From assembly GCA_024114885.1 (NCBI GenBank), contig CP099422.1, positions 2,666,001 to 2,730,000 of the forward strand: DNA of 64,000 nucleotides. Reading direction: 5' to 3'. The notes beneath the pieces were generated by a model. It was not told where the DNA came from, searched no databases, and was given only the letters and a program-made list of their open reading frames with translations. Each line of letters begins with the position of its first letter. The stretch's first letter is position 1. Positions 54,170-64,000 of this stretch are shown in pieces. The position numbers and the translations under genes were made by a program. The DNA comes from Septoria linicola. Its lineage: Eukaryota > Ascomycota > Dothideomycetes > Mycosphaerellales > Mycosphaerellaceae.

Positions 54170-54623
54170 CTTTGCTCTTGTCCCCTCTCGTCGCATGTGT
54201 TTCCGCGTGAACTTTTGGGCGCAGCGCCTCGCGCTACCCTTCTTCGGCTTCTTCAAGGCCTTCCTTGCGGATCTGTAACGTGTGAGCTTGCCGACCTAGT
54301 CTGCCGCAGCGCTCGGAGGACCTGTTCCTGTGCTGGAGCGCATGAGGGTGAAGTGAGATGCGAAGGTTCGTGAGTTAAAGGGTCACGCCATGTCTCCTGG
54401 AGATGCTTCATTATCCATGCTGCTGTGGTCCGTTCAGCGAGGGGAAGCAGGGAAGACTGAACCTAATCGATCGACAAGCAGACTGTGATGGCAGTGAGCA
54501 TGCGCTGTAAGTTGAGGTTGAGTGTGAGTGGTTTCGTGAAGAGCACAATTTCGTGAAGAGTACAATTTGAGATGCATGGAGAGCACGCGCAGAAGTGTAG
54601 TGAGAACTTCTGCTAGGGAATTG
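54170..54623. other. Intergenic with an imperfect tandem repeat
   Basis: Promoter of the TRI12-type gene and 3' flank of the next MFS gene. Apart from the 17-bp repeat at 54532-54565 nothing is recognised. Confidence 0.6.
54532..54565 (+). repeat. 17-bp tandem repeat, two copies with one mismatch
   Basis: TTTCGTGAAGAGCACAA is followed directly by the same unit with C to T at one position. Non-coding. Confidence 0.85.
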
Positions 54624-56684
54624 TTATCGCCCATCGCCACTTCTGCCAAGCCCAGCTTCAGCCTCTTTCAGATCTCCCTCCTCGCCGGGTAGGAATATCT
54701 CATGGCCACTGCCGTTACGGACTTTGAAGCTCGCAACGCAGCCCAGGGCTGCAATCGTCGCAACGATCCACCATGCCATGCCTACTATGCCTCTTTCTGT
54801 CCACATACCATACCAGTAGCCTGCCAGCATGGGTCCTATGGTACGGAAAGTCGCCGAGCACGCATTGCCAATGCCGTGAATAGTAGCTAGCACGCTAGGA
54901 TGCGGGGAGCTGTTGTTCAGTAAGATGATCGATGCAGGGAGAGCGAATGTTCTAGCTGCGACTTGCAGGAACAGAACAAAACTGATTCCGAGCCAGATAG
55001 TCGGGCCACTCGCCGGCTCCGGTGAAGCGCTCTGGGAAGGCAGCAGCGCAAGGTAGGGTGCTAGGTAGTACGCCAGAGGAAAGAGGAACAAGGACATTCG
55101 GAAGCATCGCATCAGACCAAATTTGCCGTTGGCCCAAGGGTAGAGCAAGAACTGCAAAGCCACGCCGATGAACCCAATAATCGCCATTGCGAGTCCAATG
55201 GTAGGTGGAGGGAATGCTAATCCTGAAGCAAATTTGAACGCGCTTCGTGCTCGAATCGAGGTGTCGGGCTGGTCCGCAGATGCGACGAATTCTCTCGGTG
55301 TCGCAAGAAATAAGATCCAGAGATTAGCAAATGCTCCCATGTGGAAGTCGAAGATGGCTATGCTGAGCAGTGTCCATAGCACGTTCGACGTCCAGATCCT
55401 GCGGAAAGCCAGCCTCTGTCCCTGTCGTAGTGTATCCTTCTGCCCTGATGACGACAGTCTATCCATCTCGACCGAGCTTCTTTCACGTCCCGAAAGCAAA
55501 CTCTCCCTCTGAGTTTCCTGGAATGCTCTCAGACCTCCATCCTTGATCGCCAAGACGTTGCCGTAGAAGTCTCGAATCAGCTTGACTGGATCAAGCTTCT
55601 GAAGATCTGTCGATTGTCTGCCCTGCAGCGTTTCTCGCAGAAAGAAGTGAACGAGTGCAGCTTCAGCGAAAAGCAATAGTGTGCTCATCAAGTTCGCAGC
55701 CGCGTAAGGGTGCGACTGCATCCATTCCACACCCACCTCTCCTCCAAATGTGCCTCCTGGACCAAACATCCCTGGCAGATTGACGACTGGATCGACAAGC
55801 GCACCGGCGAGCAAAGGCCCTGCTACATTCGCGACGTTGAAAGCTGCAGGCAATAGCAAGAACGCTCGTGGGTGCCATGGCTTCGGTGTAACCTCAGCTA
55901 CCATCGTCCTCGCAGAGCCTACCGTACCATTGATAGCGCCACTCATCAGTCTCCAAAAGACTGCTTGTCCATATGTCTTGCTGAAGCCTACTCCAATACA
56001 GCCAAAACCTGTCCCAATCAGGCCTATCTGTAGCACTGTCTTTCTCCCCAAGCTCGGCTGATCTGCAGCACGTCCCCAGAGTATGCTCGTGACGATCTGC
56101 GCAGCTGTGAAAGCACCCTGAAGCACGCCTGCCTGATGTGAAATGACCACATCAGACAGCTCAGGATCGAAGCTCTTTAGCTGATGCACCATGAAGGTCT
56201 GCAGTGCTGCCATCTGGAAGAAGTCGACAAATCGCGATGCTGCGAGGATCGCCAGCTGACCTTTATTGGGCAGGTTTGACCATGTTGGCGTGACTGCTGG
56301 GAGCTTTTGTAGAGGATTCGCTCGTTCTGCTGGTGGAGTCATGAGGCTGCCATTGGGCGGCATCGGTGGATCAGAGTCGTTCAGTCGTTCGGCGATGGAT
56401 AGAGAGATCGACTGCGATTGTCGTTTGTGAGCGCTACGGTCGCCATTGCTGCTAGATGTTTCGGACCACTCTCCAGCGGCAACGAGAGGCGTCGTCTGAG
56501 CAAAGTGAGGACTCTTCTGCGGCGATTCTGGCGGCGACTCGTGAGCCTTTGACGAGGTTGGATCTGACTTTTGGCGTGGCGTAAAGGTTTCGGTCGTCGG
56601 GCTCAGCAGAGCATCCGGACCTAGACTGCTGCGATTTTGAGGTTGATTTCGGAATTGCCTAGAAGTGTTGCGTTGATGTGCCAT
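54624..56684 (-). CDS. MFS transporter with long cytosolic leader and central loop
   Basis: Single exon, 686 residues from the first ATG at 56684; the open frame reaches 56777 without ATG. The leader (about 130 residues) is Ser/Pro-rich and disordered. Membrane helices begin at LPNKGQLAILAASRFVDFFQMAALQTF, a form shared by the fungal YCR023C/zinc-induced-facilitator-like group, with QAGVLQGAFTAAQIVTSILWGRAADQPSLGRK as motif A. A charged loop of about 90 residues (LQKLDPVKLIRDFYGN...KDTLRQGQRLAFRRIW) divides the two halves. The C-terminal half ends in a short acidic tail. Likely a vacuolar or plasma-membrane drug/H+ antiporter; substrate unknown. Confidence 0.85.
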   Translation of the reverse strand: MAHQRNTSRQFRNQPQNRSSLGPDALLSPTTETFTPRQKSDPTSSKAHESPPESPQKSPHFAQTTPLVAAGEWSETSSSNGDRSAHKRQSQSISLSIAERLNDSDPPMPPNGSLMTPPAERANPLQKLPAVTPTWSNLPNKGQLAILAASRFVDFFQMAALQTFMVHQLKSFDPELSDVVISHQAGVLQGAFTAAQIVTSILWGRAADQPSLGRKTVLQIGLIGTGFGCIGVGFSKTYGQAVFWRLMSGAINGTVGSARTMVAEVTPKPWHPRAFLLLPAAFNVANVAGPLLAGALVDPVVNLPGMFGPGGTFGGEVGVEWMQSHPYAAANLMSTLLLFAEAALVHFFLRETLQGRQSTDLQKLDPVKLIRDFYGNVLAIKDGGLRAFQETQRESLLSGRERSSVEMDRLSSSGQKDTLRQGQRLAFRRIWTSNVLWTLLSIAIFDFHMGAFANLWILFLATPREFVASADQPDTSIRARSAFKFASGLAFPPPTIGLAMAIIGFIGVALQFLLYPWANGKFGLMRCFRMSLFLFPLAYYLAPYLALLPSQSASPEPASGPTIWLGISFVLFLQVAARTFALPASIILLNNSSPHPSVLATIHGIGNACSATFRTIGPMLAGYWYGMWTERGIVGMAWWIVATIAALGCVASFKVRNGSGHEIFLPGEEGDLKEAEAGLGRSGDGR

Positions 56685-57647
56685 GCCCAGGGCTCGTAGG
56701 ATGAAACTAGGACTGTCCCTCTGAACGCATGTGTCAATTGCGTGCTTCGGTAGACGTCTTCTGGAAGAGAGCTGCACAAGGTATATCGCTGCTGCCGAGT
56801 AACAGCACGAGCAACAATGTCCAGAGGTCTAAGTTAGAGATACGGATCTAAGAGAAGCAGGTACGCAATCGCAACGAAGGACTTTACCTGCACTTCCTGC
56901 TTGAATCTTTTCTGCTGTATGACGAGGCGCAGTATTCACTTCGTAGTGCGTCAGCAGCTGGCAGGAAATATGAGACTACCGTGAAAAGAGTGTTTGCTTG
57001 TCGTCTCCTACCATCAAAACGTGTTCCGTGGCCATGGTCTCACAGGCCGCGTACCTCGTCGACGCTGCTATCAAAGTGACGCATCGGCCGACGCAAGTCT
57101 AGCGCAAGCACACACGCGATGCCAAGGGACCACATTGTGCTTGTTTGGCCGAAAGAAGCAGGACACTGCTCATCACCTCTCAGCACCGGGGCGGGCAAGC
57201 TGCTTGAATGTCGGTTGGAGTGTTGCATTGTTGGTGGAGACCTTTCCCAGTAGCTCGAAACAAGCGACCGTGCAGCGGGCGTTCCGCCGTGATCGGCACA
57301 ATGTCAATCCTTGCTGCTGCCAAGTCGTCTCCGGCAGCCGAAACATCCTCCTGATCGTCAGTGGCACGCAGTGGCCGCAGATTGATGGTGGCGATGTTGT
57401 GTGTGCAAATATGCCATACTCAAGTTGAGAAAGCCACAATTGGCTCGTTCTAATACTCTAAGGGCCAAGAGCAAAGGTACAGCACCAATTGTCCCTGTAC
57501 TGCTCAGAACTGCTAACAGACACGTCCATCCTTCGCACATAGAAGTGTTATACAAACAAAGACATGCAACTATATGCCAACATGTGCTGTTTCCCTATCC
57601 CTAGTCCCGCTATGCAAAAGCTGCTCTACACATAAAGACAAAAGATC
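56685..57647. other. Intergenic, no supported gene
   Basis: Promoter of the MFS gene and 3' flank of the arylsulfotransferase-like gene. No repeat or frame of note. Confidence 0.55.
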
Positions 57648-59777
57648 TCACGACCATCCTGAGGACGATCTTCTACCACTCATGCTGAGCCCAGTCTCAA
57701 ACCCTTCCGGTTCTTTCTGTCGTAGTCTGGTGTAATGTCCGAGGTTCAACTTCGATCCAAGTGAACTTTGTGTTAGAACGTCCCTACATCGCTCGAATGC
57801 GTCTTTCTGCTGTAGATACCAGCCGAGCAAGACTATGAGGGCGCCCAGTATCGTACCGCCAACGACGGCGACCAATGTCTTCACATCAGTCTTCCTCCTG
57901 GCGGAGCCCTCCATGTCTGACTTCCCATAGTCTGCCAATGCTTCACTTGGGACTTCAAAGTAGTATTGGCTCGTGTCGTACCCTCGGTTTGTCGACAGCA
58001 GCTCGTCGTCAGTATCGAAGTCGGCATCGTACGGTGTCTCATTCTCGGGCGCCACGCGTTCGGCGTAGTTGCATCCGTGGTCATCGCAGTATGGTCTCAG
58101 TCTCTCACTCGGCACAAACGTTCTGGCGATCATGCTTGACTCCATGACACGTCCGCCCTCGTCCACCGCCTCCGCGTATGCCCATGGAGCATAAGTCTCA
58201 ATGTGATGCTCCGTCTCGAACCCCGTTTTCCACACACTGCCTGCAAATGTCCAAGGTCCATTTGCGGTGTTGCCTGTGTAGAATCTCCAACTTCTGGTTT
58301 CTGTGGCGCCGTTCCAGGACACCCACAGCCCCATTTGCGTGTCGCCCGTCTTGCTATATGTCCATAAGGCTGGCTTCGTCACTGGCTGGGCTGTCCAGTT
58401 GTACTTGTTCGACCTGTAGATCATGACATTGGACTCACGCTCTGCTACTCGCGCATGCATCGTCGCTTCGCCATTGGGAAGATGTTCCGAGAACCATGCA
58501 TGCTCGCCCCAGCCGATATGCACGCCTCCATTTGGTAGAAATTGCATATTGCCCTGCGATGTGGAGAGCCGTCCGCCTTCTTGCAAAGGTGCCCCGAATT
58601 CCTTGACCATGGTGGCGGTCTCCGCAACGTGGTCAATTACAATCACCCATCCGTGGGAGAAAACTCCCGTTCCAGTAAAGCTGTTGCTGCCATTATCGAA
58701 GAACGAAAACATGGTATGCGTCTCATTCTCTGAGATCCACCGAGCGTGATGCTGGTACGAAAAGTTGAAGTTGGTCTGCTCAAAGTGTCCACTGTCCCCG
58801 CCCAGCTGCCAAAGTATGCTTCCGTTCTCGCCTGAGATCTTGTAGATTGCACTGGTATGTCTGGCCGAGATCAAATAGTCTCCCTCCTTGTTCTTGTCGA
58901 TACTGTTCAGGTGAAAGTAATCCCATGGCTCCTGCTCGTGTAGACCCGTCCCACTGGTGTCCGTGGTTCCTGGTAAGGTCCAAGCCTCTGAAGGATCAAC
59001 ATGATCCAGGGACCGCCATTCGAATACTACTTTCCCCGTTTCAATGTCAATCTCTTGGAACACACCTTCCACGACCCATCCCATTCCGTGTTGTATATTG
59101 AACCTCGGGTTCACAGTAAGATCGTACTGCCTAGGCTGATAGACCGTCATAAGCACAGTAGTCCCGTCGGAATGTGGCGCAACCTTGAACTCGTGCATGT
59201 CACTGCTGGCGCCTGCGCCCGAGCTATCAATCTGCTTCACTACTCGGTAGTGCTTGTCCATGATCACGCCATGCCCTCGCGCAAAACCCTGATGCTGCTC
59301 TCCTGTGAAGAAGCACAGATGATCTGTTCCTTTGTATTGGCACACTCGTGGTGTATGTGCTGTCATTGGCCCAAGTTCACCAGCTCCGGACCAGACAAGC
59401 TGTCCGAAGTTGTCGTAGATGTACGGACCGGGATCGACATTGCGGTATGGGGCGAAGAATATCAATCCTGGGACCAATTTCTCGGGCTGAAGGATTTCGA
59501 AGTTGAGGATGGGAGCATGTAGATCGGGTCTCTGTTGGGTTCGTGATCATGGTTAGCGAGACCATTCCAAGAAGGGGCTTTGCCAAGGTTGCGGAATGTG
59601 GCTCATGAATACGAAAGTATAAATGTTGTATGGACGTACCGACTTGAACTGATGTGTTGGAGAAGTATTATTACTCAATTCTGCTCTGGTCCCGCCAATT
59701 AACAGTGCTGATATCGACAGACAGCTCAAAAGCCATATCCATTGAAGGGAAGTCGTGCGGAATCCAGGACGTGGCAT
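57648..59777 (-). CDS. Arylsulfotransferase (ASST)-like protein, membrane-anchored
   Basis: Exons 59777-59640 and 59531-57648 (108-bp intron, GTACGT...CAACAG) give 673 residues. Residues 1-32 form a signal peptide (IWLLSCLSISALLIGG). The large middle domain is a beta-propeller-type ASST domain: GLIFFAPYRNVDPGPYIYDNFGQLVWSG, DMHEFKVAPHSDGTTVLMTVYQP, WDYFHLNSIDKNKEGDYLISARHTSAIYKI, SYQHHARWISEN. Near the C-terminus one hydrophobic helix (VKTLVAVVGGTILGALIVLLGWYL) should anchor it, with a basic cytosolic tail of about 60 residues. The propeller would face the cell surface or organelle lumen. In bacteria ASST moves sulfate between phenols; activity of the fungal group is not established to my knowledge. 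Confidence 0.88.
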
Positions 59778-61077
59778 TGCGAAGCCCGGCGGTACTTGTA
59801 TGCAGCACTTCTCAAGGGCCTGTCAGTTTAGCGATCACGCAAGAAATGGCGTCTTGACACCATGCGGAGACCCACGCGATGATGGCGATTGATCTGCTGC
59901 TATTCGGGTCCGATTCAAGGGTATCCGGACTTCATGCTATTGAAGAGTAGTCGTCGTAGAAGAAGGAGTCGTGACTTTGGTCTCTAGTCAGGCACAACGA
60001 GAACATGAGCTGGTCACGCAAGTGGCCGAAGCGAAGCAGCAAGACGCTGGCAGGCCTCACGGATCGAGCAGGCGCCTCAGGAACGGCAGCATGCCGATGC
60101 GGGCCGTTCATGCTGTCGCCAAATCGATTTCCTGGACAAAGGTCTCGCATTACGCGTAGTGCTTGCAGCACGGGGGTCGGCAAGGGCAATTTGCATCGGA
60201 GCTTGATCTCGGACAGTGGTTCGAGCGACAAGCGCTGACTGCTTCCACGTCGTCTGTGACTTCCCCAAGAGCTCAACCGCATCTGACACAGGCCGGTCGT
60301 CCATGCAGCTTGCTCGATAGCGGCACGAGCAATATCCGTGAGACCAGCAAGCTGGGTACATGTGCTTGGCCAGATTACCTTCCATCAGATAACGCGTCTG
60401 GCTGCCGAAGCCACTCCTCCTGAGTTTGAGATCCCAATCTCTACGTCTCATGTTTAGTGGAGTCGGGCTGGATTAGTCTAAAGGCTTGAATCTGGCTTGC
60501 TTGCGACGACGAGCGGAGGAAATCTCCACTATCTCATGTATGTTTCCAAGCGCTGATCAAACTGCGAATCGGAATCGTGGTCGAGATTTCGAAATGTCGG
60601 ACTTGCGTCATGCACTCCAGCGGCAGGAAAGCCGTTGTGTCAATGCTTGTCCCTGTCAATGGCCAACCTTGTATTCGCGGCTAAGTGCGTCGTCATGCGC
60701 CACGGATAATTGTGTGGTATCGACCGGACAACTTCAGGGTAACAACGAATAGTGCAGGAGAGGGAAACATGGAAGTGTTTCATTTCGCTGTTGATGAAGC
60801 ATTCGTCAATTATGGTCTGTTGCCATATGAGTGCCCCTTGAAGGGATTTTGAGCCCCTTCTGTGCGGCGACACCTGTGTACTCAGATAGATCTACGCCAA
60901 ATCTATACTTTCCAAAATTGACCCAGCGCCTGCTTTACGCCTCCCAAAGTAGACTTGAAATCCCTGTACAATGATCGCTACCGAGCTCCTCCCTTCCGAT
61001 ACTGTGTTGCCCCTAGAACGCCTCAACAAGAGCTCAATTGTTCATCTGTGTGATCCCATTCCATGAGTTAGTACGAC
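59778..61077. other. Intergenic, no supported gene
   Basis: 1.3 kb with only short, unremarkable frames. Holds the arylsulfotransferase-like promoter and the 3' flank of the sulfotransferase-like gene. No tRNA or repeat found. Confidence 0.5.
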
Positions 61078-62000
61078 TTAAGACAGCAAACCACCACGGC
61101 TGCCAAATAACCTCCGGATCGTCATGCTTGCACTGAATACTATCGCTGCTAATGAGCCTCCAACCACAGTTGCACGGAAGAGGACGTTCATCATTTGCAT
61201 GCGATTTCTTCGTCGGCAACGATCCACGAACCCATCGGTATCGTTGGTGCGCGGGAACTTCTTGCCCTCTGGGACGGGCACCTCAAGGAAGTCGCAAAGT
61301 GGCTTCCAACCCTCGCCCATTTTGTACTCGAGTAAGTTGTCTCTGGGGACGAGTGATCGGATCTCCTCGTAGTACTCTTTGAAGCGCCGCTTGCCGTTCT
61401 TTTCGAAGTCGCCCTCCCAAAACTCGGTCCAGAATTCTGCAAGGCATTAGCTTGATGACGTTGAGCCCATTCATGGTGACACTCACTTGATAGCATGGGT
61501 TGGTAGAGTCCTGCTCCCCAGTCAAAGTTCGACACAAACTTCAGTTCCGGCTCAGTCGCACGCCAATGCACTGTCTTCATAGTCGATGCGTGCCAGCTGT
61601 CGACGTCCCGCGTTGTGACAAGCACTTTGGCATCTGGATAAGCCTCGATGAGCTCTTTTGCAAAGGCAACAGCAGGCCAGTCGCATACTGCTTGGCAGTG
61701 GCCAAACAATTGATCCCATTGCTCACGGCCAAAGTTGCCTTTACCATCGTACTTTGCAGCAAGAGCATCGGACCACATCAAACAGTCAGGCGGATTCTCT
61801 ACCGAAGCGGACATCATGTGGTAGCAGTCGCTGAAGCCCAGTTCTTGAAGAGCAGTTCGAAGTGATGCAGTGCCTGTTCGTCCCAGTCCAAGAGCGAGAA
61901 CTCTCATTGGCACTACACGTCGGCATTCTCGACGATTGATGTCGGTATCTGATGTGAATATATCGGTAACAGGCTTGGGCGTATATGGTTGGAACGCCAT
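61078..62000 (-). CDS. P-loop sulfotransferase-like protein (Sulfotransfer_4 type)
   Basis: Exons 62000-61487 and 61436-61078 (50-bp intron, GTGAGT...TGCAG) give 290 residues. The P-loop region LALGLGRTGTASLRTALQELGF, the Asp-Trp-Pro of CQAVCDWPAVAFAKEL and KVLVTTRDVDSWHASTMKTV are the marks of this fungal family, which is often labelled NAD-dependent epimerase in databases although it has the sulfotransferase fold. The second half reads FKEYYEEIRSLVP, LLEYKMGEGWKPLCDFLEVPVP and FPRTND, all family features, and a single hydrophobic helix near the end (VVGGSLAAIVFSASM) suggests a tail anchor. Whether it uses PAPS is unknown. Confidence 0.88.
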
Positions 62001-63648
62001 TGTGAGAATTCTTTCTTGGGTGATTTGTGATCGAAAGCGAAGTCGATGAAGAGCTTGAATGAGTGGACGTGACAGGCTAGGGTCGCGGGCGGGCTAAAAG
62101 AGCTGGTATAAGAAGTGATAATGAGCGACTGTGGTAGCGATTGACGACTGCAGGTGATGTTGCACTTGCTAGCAGCAGAGTAAAGTGACCGTCCCGAACA
62201 CTCCTCGCTACGCTAAGAAACAGAATCACCAGGGTAGACGCCACTCTCAAACTTACTGCCGAGGGTGCTTCTCCACCGGCTTGGCCACCTCTCGGATAGG
62301 TATGAGACGCGCGTGGGAGTGACGTACCCTCAATCTGCCGCGACAATAGTATATTCGTACGACCCGCCTACGATCATGTCCGAGCGCGTTTCGAGAGTCA
62401 TGTATGCGAACACGCGTCCTTGTTTAACGTTGCCTTTGCTTCGGACACAACCTGCACCCAAGTTCAGCATCATCTCAGTCAATGTAAATAGCTACCTGCC
62501 GCATCGAGCCATGTCGCAGAAGGAGCTGCCAATCATCACTTCCAGTCTTAGCAGCGCTCGGCTGCGATGCATAACCGAAGAATAATTGTGCGAAATGAGC
62601 GAAGCTACCATCGCCGAGACAGCGTGCCTGGAGGCCCATTTGAGAGTGGATAGATCACGTACATTTCGCATGCGCTCAAGCAGCCATCTCGAGCTCGTGA
62701 AGCTCTATTTGAGCAGACGCTCGTCTATTCACATCGAGAGAGCAAAGATCATCCATCCGGAAGAATCGAGGGACTAAAATTTTATGCTGTGTTTTGACAG
62801 GTTAGTGATGCGAGATCTGCTAAGCTCTAGAACTAGTCGGTGCTTGACATTTCCTCCCCCTCTTCCCACGTGGTCTTGCTCGAAGGAGTTAGCAACGAGC
62901 CGGATGAGTTGACGCGAAAAAAATGGTTGAGATGCCGAGGAGCGTGGCAGCATTGGCATAGTGTGAGCAACCCGAACAAATCATCGACTCGATCAGTGCT
63001 ACCAACCCAGCATTATCTCGTCCGCAGGAACCATAGAAGACGAAGAACATTCACAGATCCAAAAGCTACATGCTCTCCCAAGGATCGACATGCCATACAT
63101 ATAAGCTGGCGAACGTGCATCGCAGATCACTCTTAGTCGACGACTCAGCTCTTTCCACACTCCATCGTGTCAAGCTAACATAGAAAGGACCTAAAATCGC
63201 CTTATGCACGCTCGCCAGCTTACAGCAAAGTAGGCTGGCCTTTGATTTGGACTCTGACGACCTTCCTTTTCCTGCTGTGATGTTACATTGTGCTAATGAG
63301 AGGAGGCCCTCACTTGCTTTGGCAAGCCTTCTATCGTGCTGTTGATCAGCACGCAAGAGGCACATCAGCATTGTCGCGATGCTCGGTATCAATCTGACTC
63401 ATCTTCAGACGACCGACCAGTGAGACTGTGCCGTTCTGACGGGAGGCTGTCTCGGACTTCCCAGTTACAGCTAGGTAACTGCAATCAATGACTTTGCATC
63501 ATCTCATTATATTACACACTGTAGGTACCGCAGCCAGAGCGCACAAATCTATCCAGACCGCGTTCCTCGAAGGACTACCCAGGGCACTAATGATGCTCAT
63601 TGTGTTCGCGCCTGCGCTCGACATACAGATCATCATGTGGACCCATGC
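62001..63648. other. Intergenic, no supported gene
   Basis: 1.65 kb without a convincing coding frame, flanked by the sulfotransferase-like promoter and the 3' flank of the HECT gene. Short frames here lack domain or splice support. Confidence 0.5.
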
Positions 63649-64000
63649 CTATCTCAGACCAAACCCCTCGCTTTCGTTGACTGCCCTCCATAACTTGTCC
63701 TCCAATTGCTCACGATAGTCATATCTCCAGAGTATCAACATATTGAAACATGTCCGTGCCACAGGGAATCTCTGTCGCTCTTCAACACCTCCACCGCCCC
63801 AACCATCACCACCAGCCTGTATTCTCAGGATGAGACTGGTCGCGCCAACAGCCGGTATACGATCTGAGCCCGTTATGAATGTCAACAGCTTTCTTTGCTT
63901 GTCGGGCGTCGCCCCGCCGAAGATCTCCCAAAACCATCCGATGACCGGAACTTGCTCAGCTGGGTTGGGTATCAACTGGTGAGGAGGTTGGAAATGTCTC
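63649..64000 (-). CDS. HECT-type E3 ubiquitin ligase, C-terminal end (partial, Hul4-like)
   Basis: The last 108 codons before the stop at 63649 read VIGWFWEIFGG, LLTFITGSDRIPAVG, RFPVARTCFNMLILWRYDYREQLEDKLWRAVNESEGFGLR, the C-lobe of a HECT domain. The catalytic Cys is in ARTCFN. The GSDRIP and LWRAVNESEGFGL forms are closest to the Hul4 type. The frame opens near 63975 after a YAG (CACCAG), so an intron or the preceding exon continues beyond the window. The rest of the gene is not visible. HECT ligases pass ubiquitin through this Cys to substrates. A Gly-rich insert (GGDGWGGGGVEERQ) lies before the catalytic strand. Confidence 0.9.
   Translation of the reverse strand, partial: RHFQPPHQLIPNPAEQVPVIGWFWEIFGGATPDKQRKLLTFITGSDRIPAVGATSLILRIQAGGDGWGGGGVEERQRFPVARTCFNMLILWRYDYREQLEDKLWRAVNESEGFGLR

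Noticed and set aside
62824..62837. 14-mer GCTCTAGAACTAGT identical to a common cloning-vector polylinker
   Set aside because: The match stops on both sides, so chance is more likely than vector contamination.
1..64000. Search for CRISPR arrays, insertion sequences and intact retroelements
   Set aside because: No spaced direct repeats, transposase or reverse-transcriptase motifs were seen, consistent with fungal euchromatin.

Overview
The window is from a filamentous ascomycete (Pezizomycotina, most likely a Dothideomycete). About 30 genes lie on both strands. Most carry one to four short introns (about 44-150 bp, GTAAGT-like donors, CTAAC/CTGAC-like branch points, YAG acceptors). There are no operons, no bacterial signals, no CRISPR array, and no tRNA or rRNA that I could support. 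Coding starts were placed on ATG codons and exon joins were checked for frame; all models given as complete have lengths divisible by three.

Layout. 1-4.1 kb: 3' part of a CHD/Mi-2 (Mit1-like) chromatin remodeller and its C-terminal zinc module. 4.2-5.2 kb: a short-chain dehydrogenase broken by indels. 6.1-9.7 kb: a four-exon membrane protein, a MATE exporter and a small SnoaL-like protein. 10.4-13.6 kb: two GH64 beta-1,3-glucanase genes in tandem, the first carrying two stop codons. 13.7-16.1 kb: an MFS porter whose 5' end overlaps a disordered-protein reading frame. 17.2-24.1 kb: Y14/RBM8A, two zinc-finger-type genes, RPL20 and CSN12 (the last two divergent). 25-38.5 kb: BTB protein, an o-benzoate-decarboxylase-like amidohydrolase divergent from a crotonase, an orphan basic protein, a septation-type coiled-coil protein, a disordered orphan and a 5'-incomplete GH16 glucanase. 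39.7-47.7 kb: housekeeping block (J-domain protein, RAD6, GPI15/PIG-H, DEG1/PUS3). 47.9-49.0 kb: internally deleted Na+/H+ antiporter relic. 49.1-54.2 kb: dihydropyrimidinase, N-carbamoyl-amino-acid hydrolase and a TRI12-type MFS exporter, a compact metabolic group. 54.6-62 kb: another MFS porter, a membrane-anchored arylsulfotransferase-like protein and a P-loop sulfotransferase-like protein. 63.6 kb to the end: C-terminus of a HECT ubiquitin ligase running off the window.

The most system-like unit is 49.1-54.2 kb. A cyclic-amidase and an N-carbamoyl hydrolase, which catalyse consecutive steps, are divergently transcribed from 446 bp that contains two closely spaced GATA motifs, and an MFS transporter is packed 7 bp from the hydrolase stop. 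A second candidate pair is the decarboxylase-like amidohydrolase and crotonase at 27-29.6 kb. At least four loci (SDR, first GH64, GH16, antiporter) look decayed or broken, so accessory genes here are being lost between conserved housekeeping genes.
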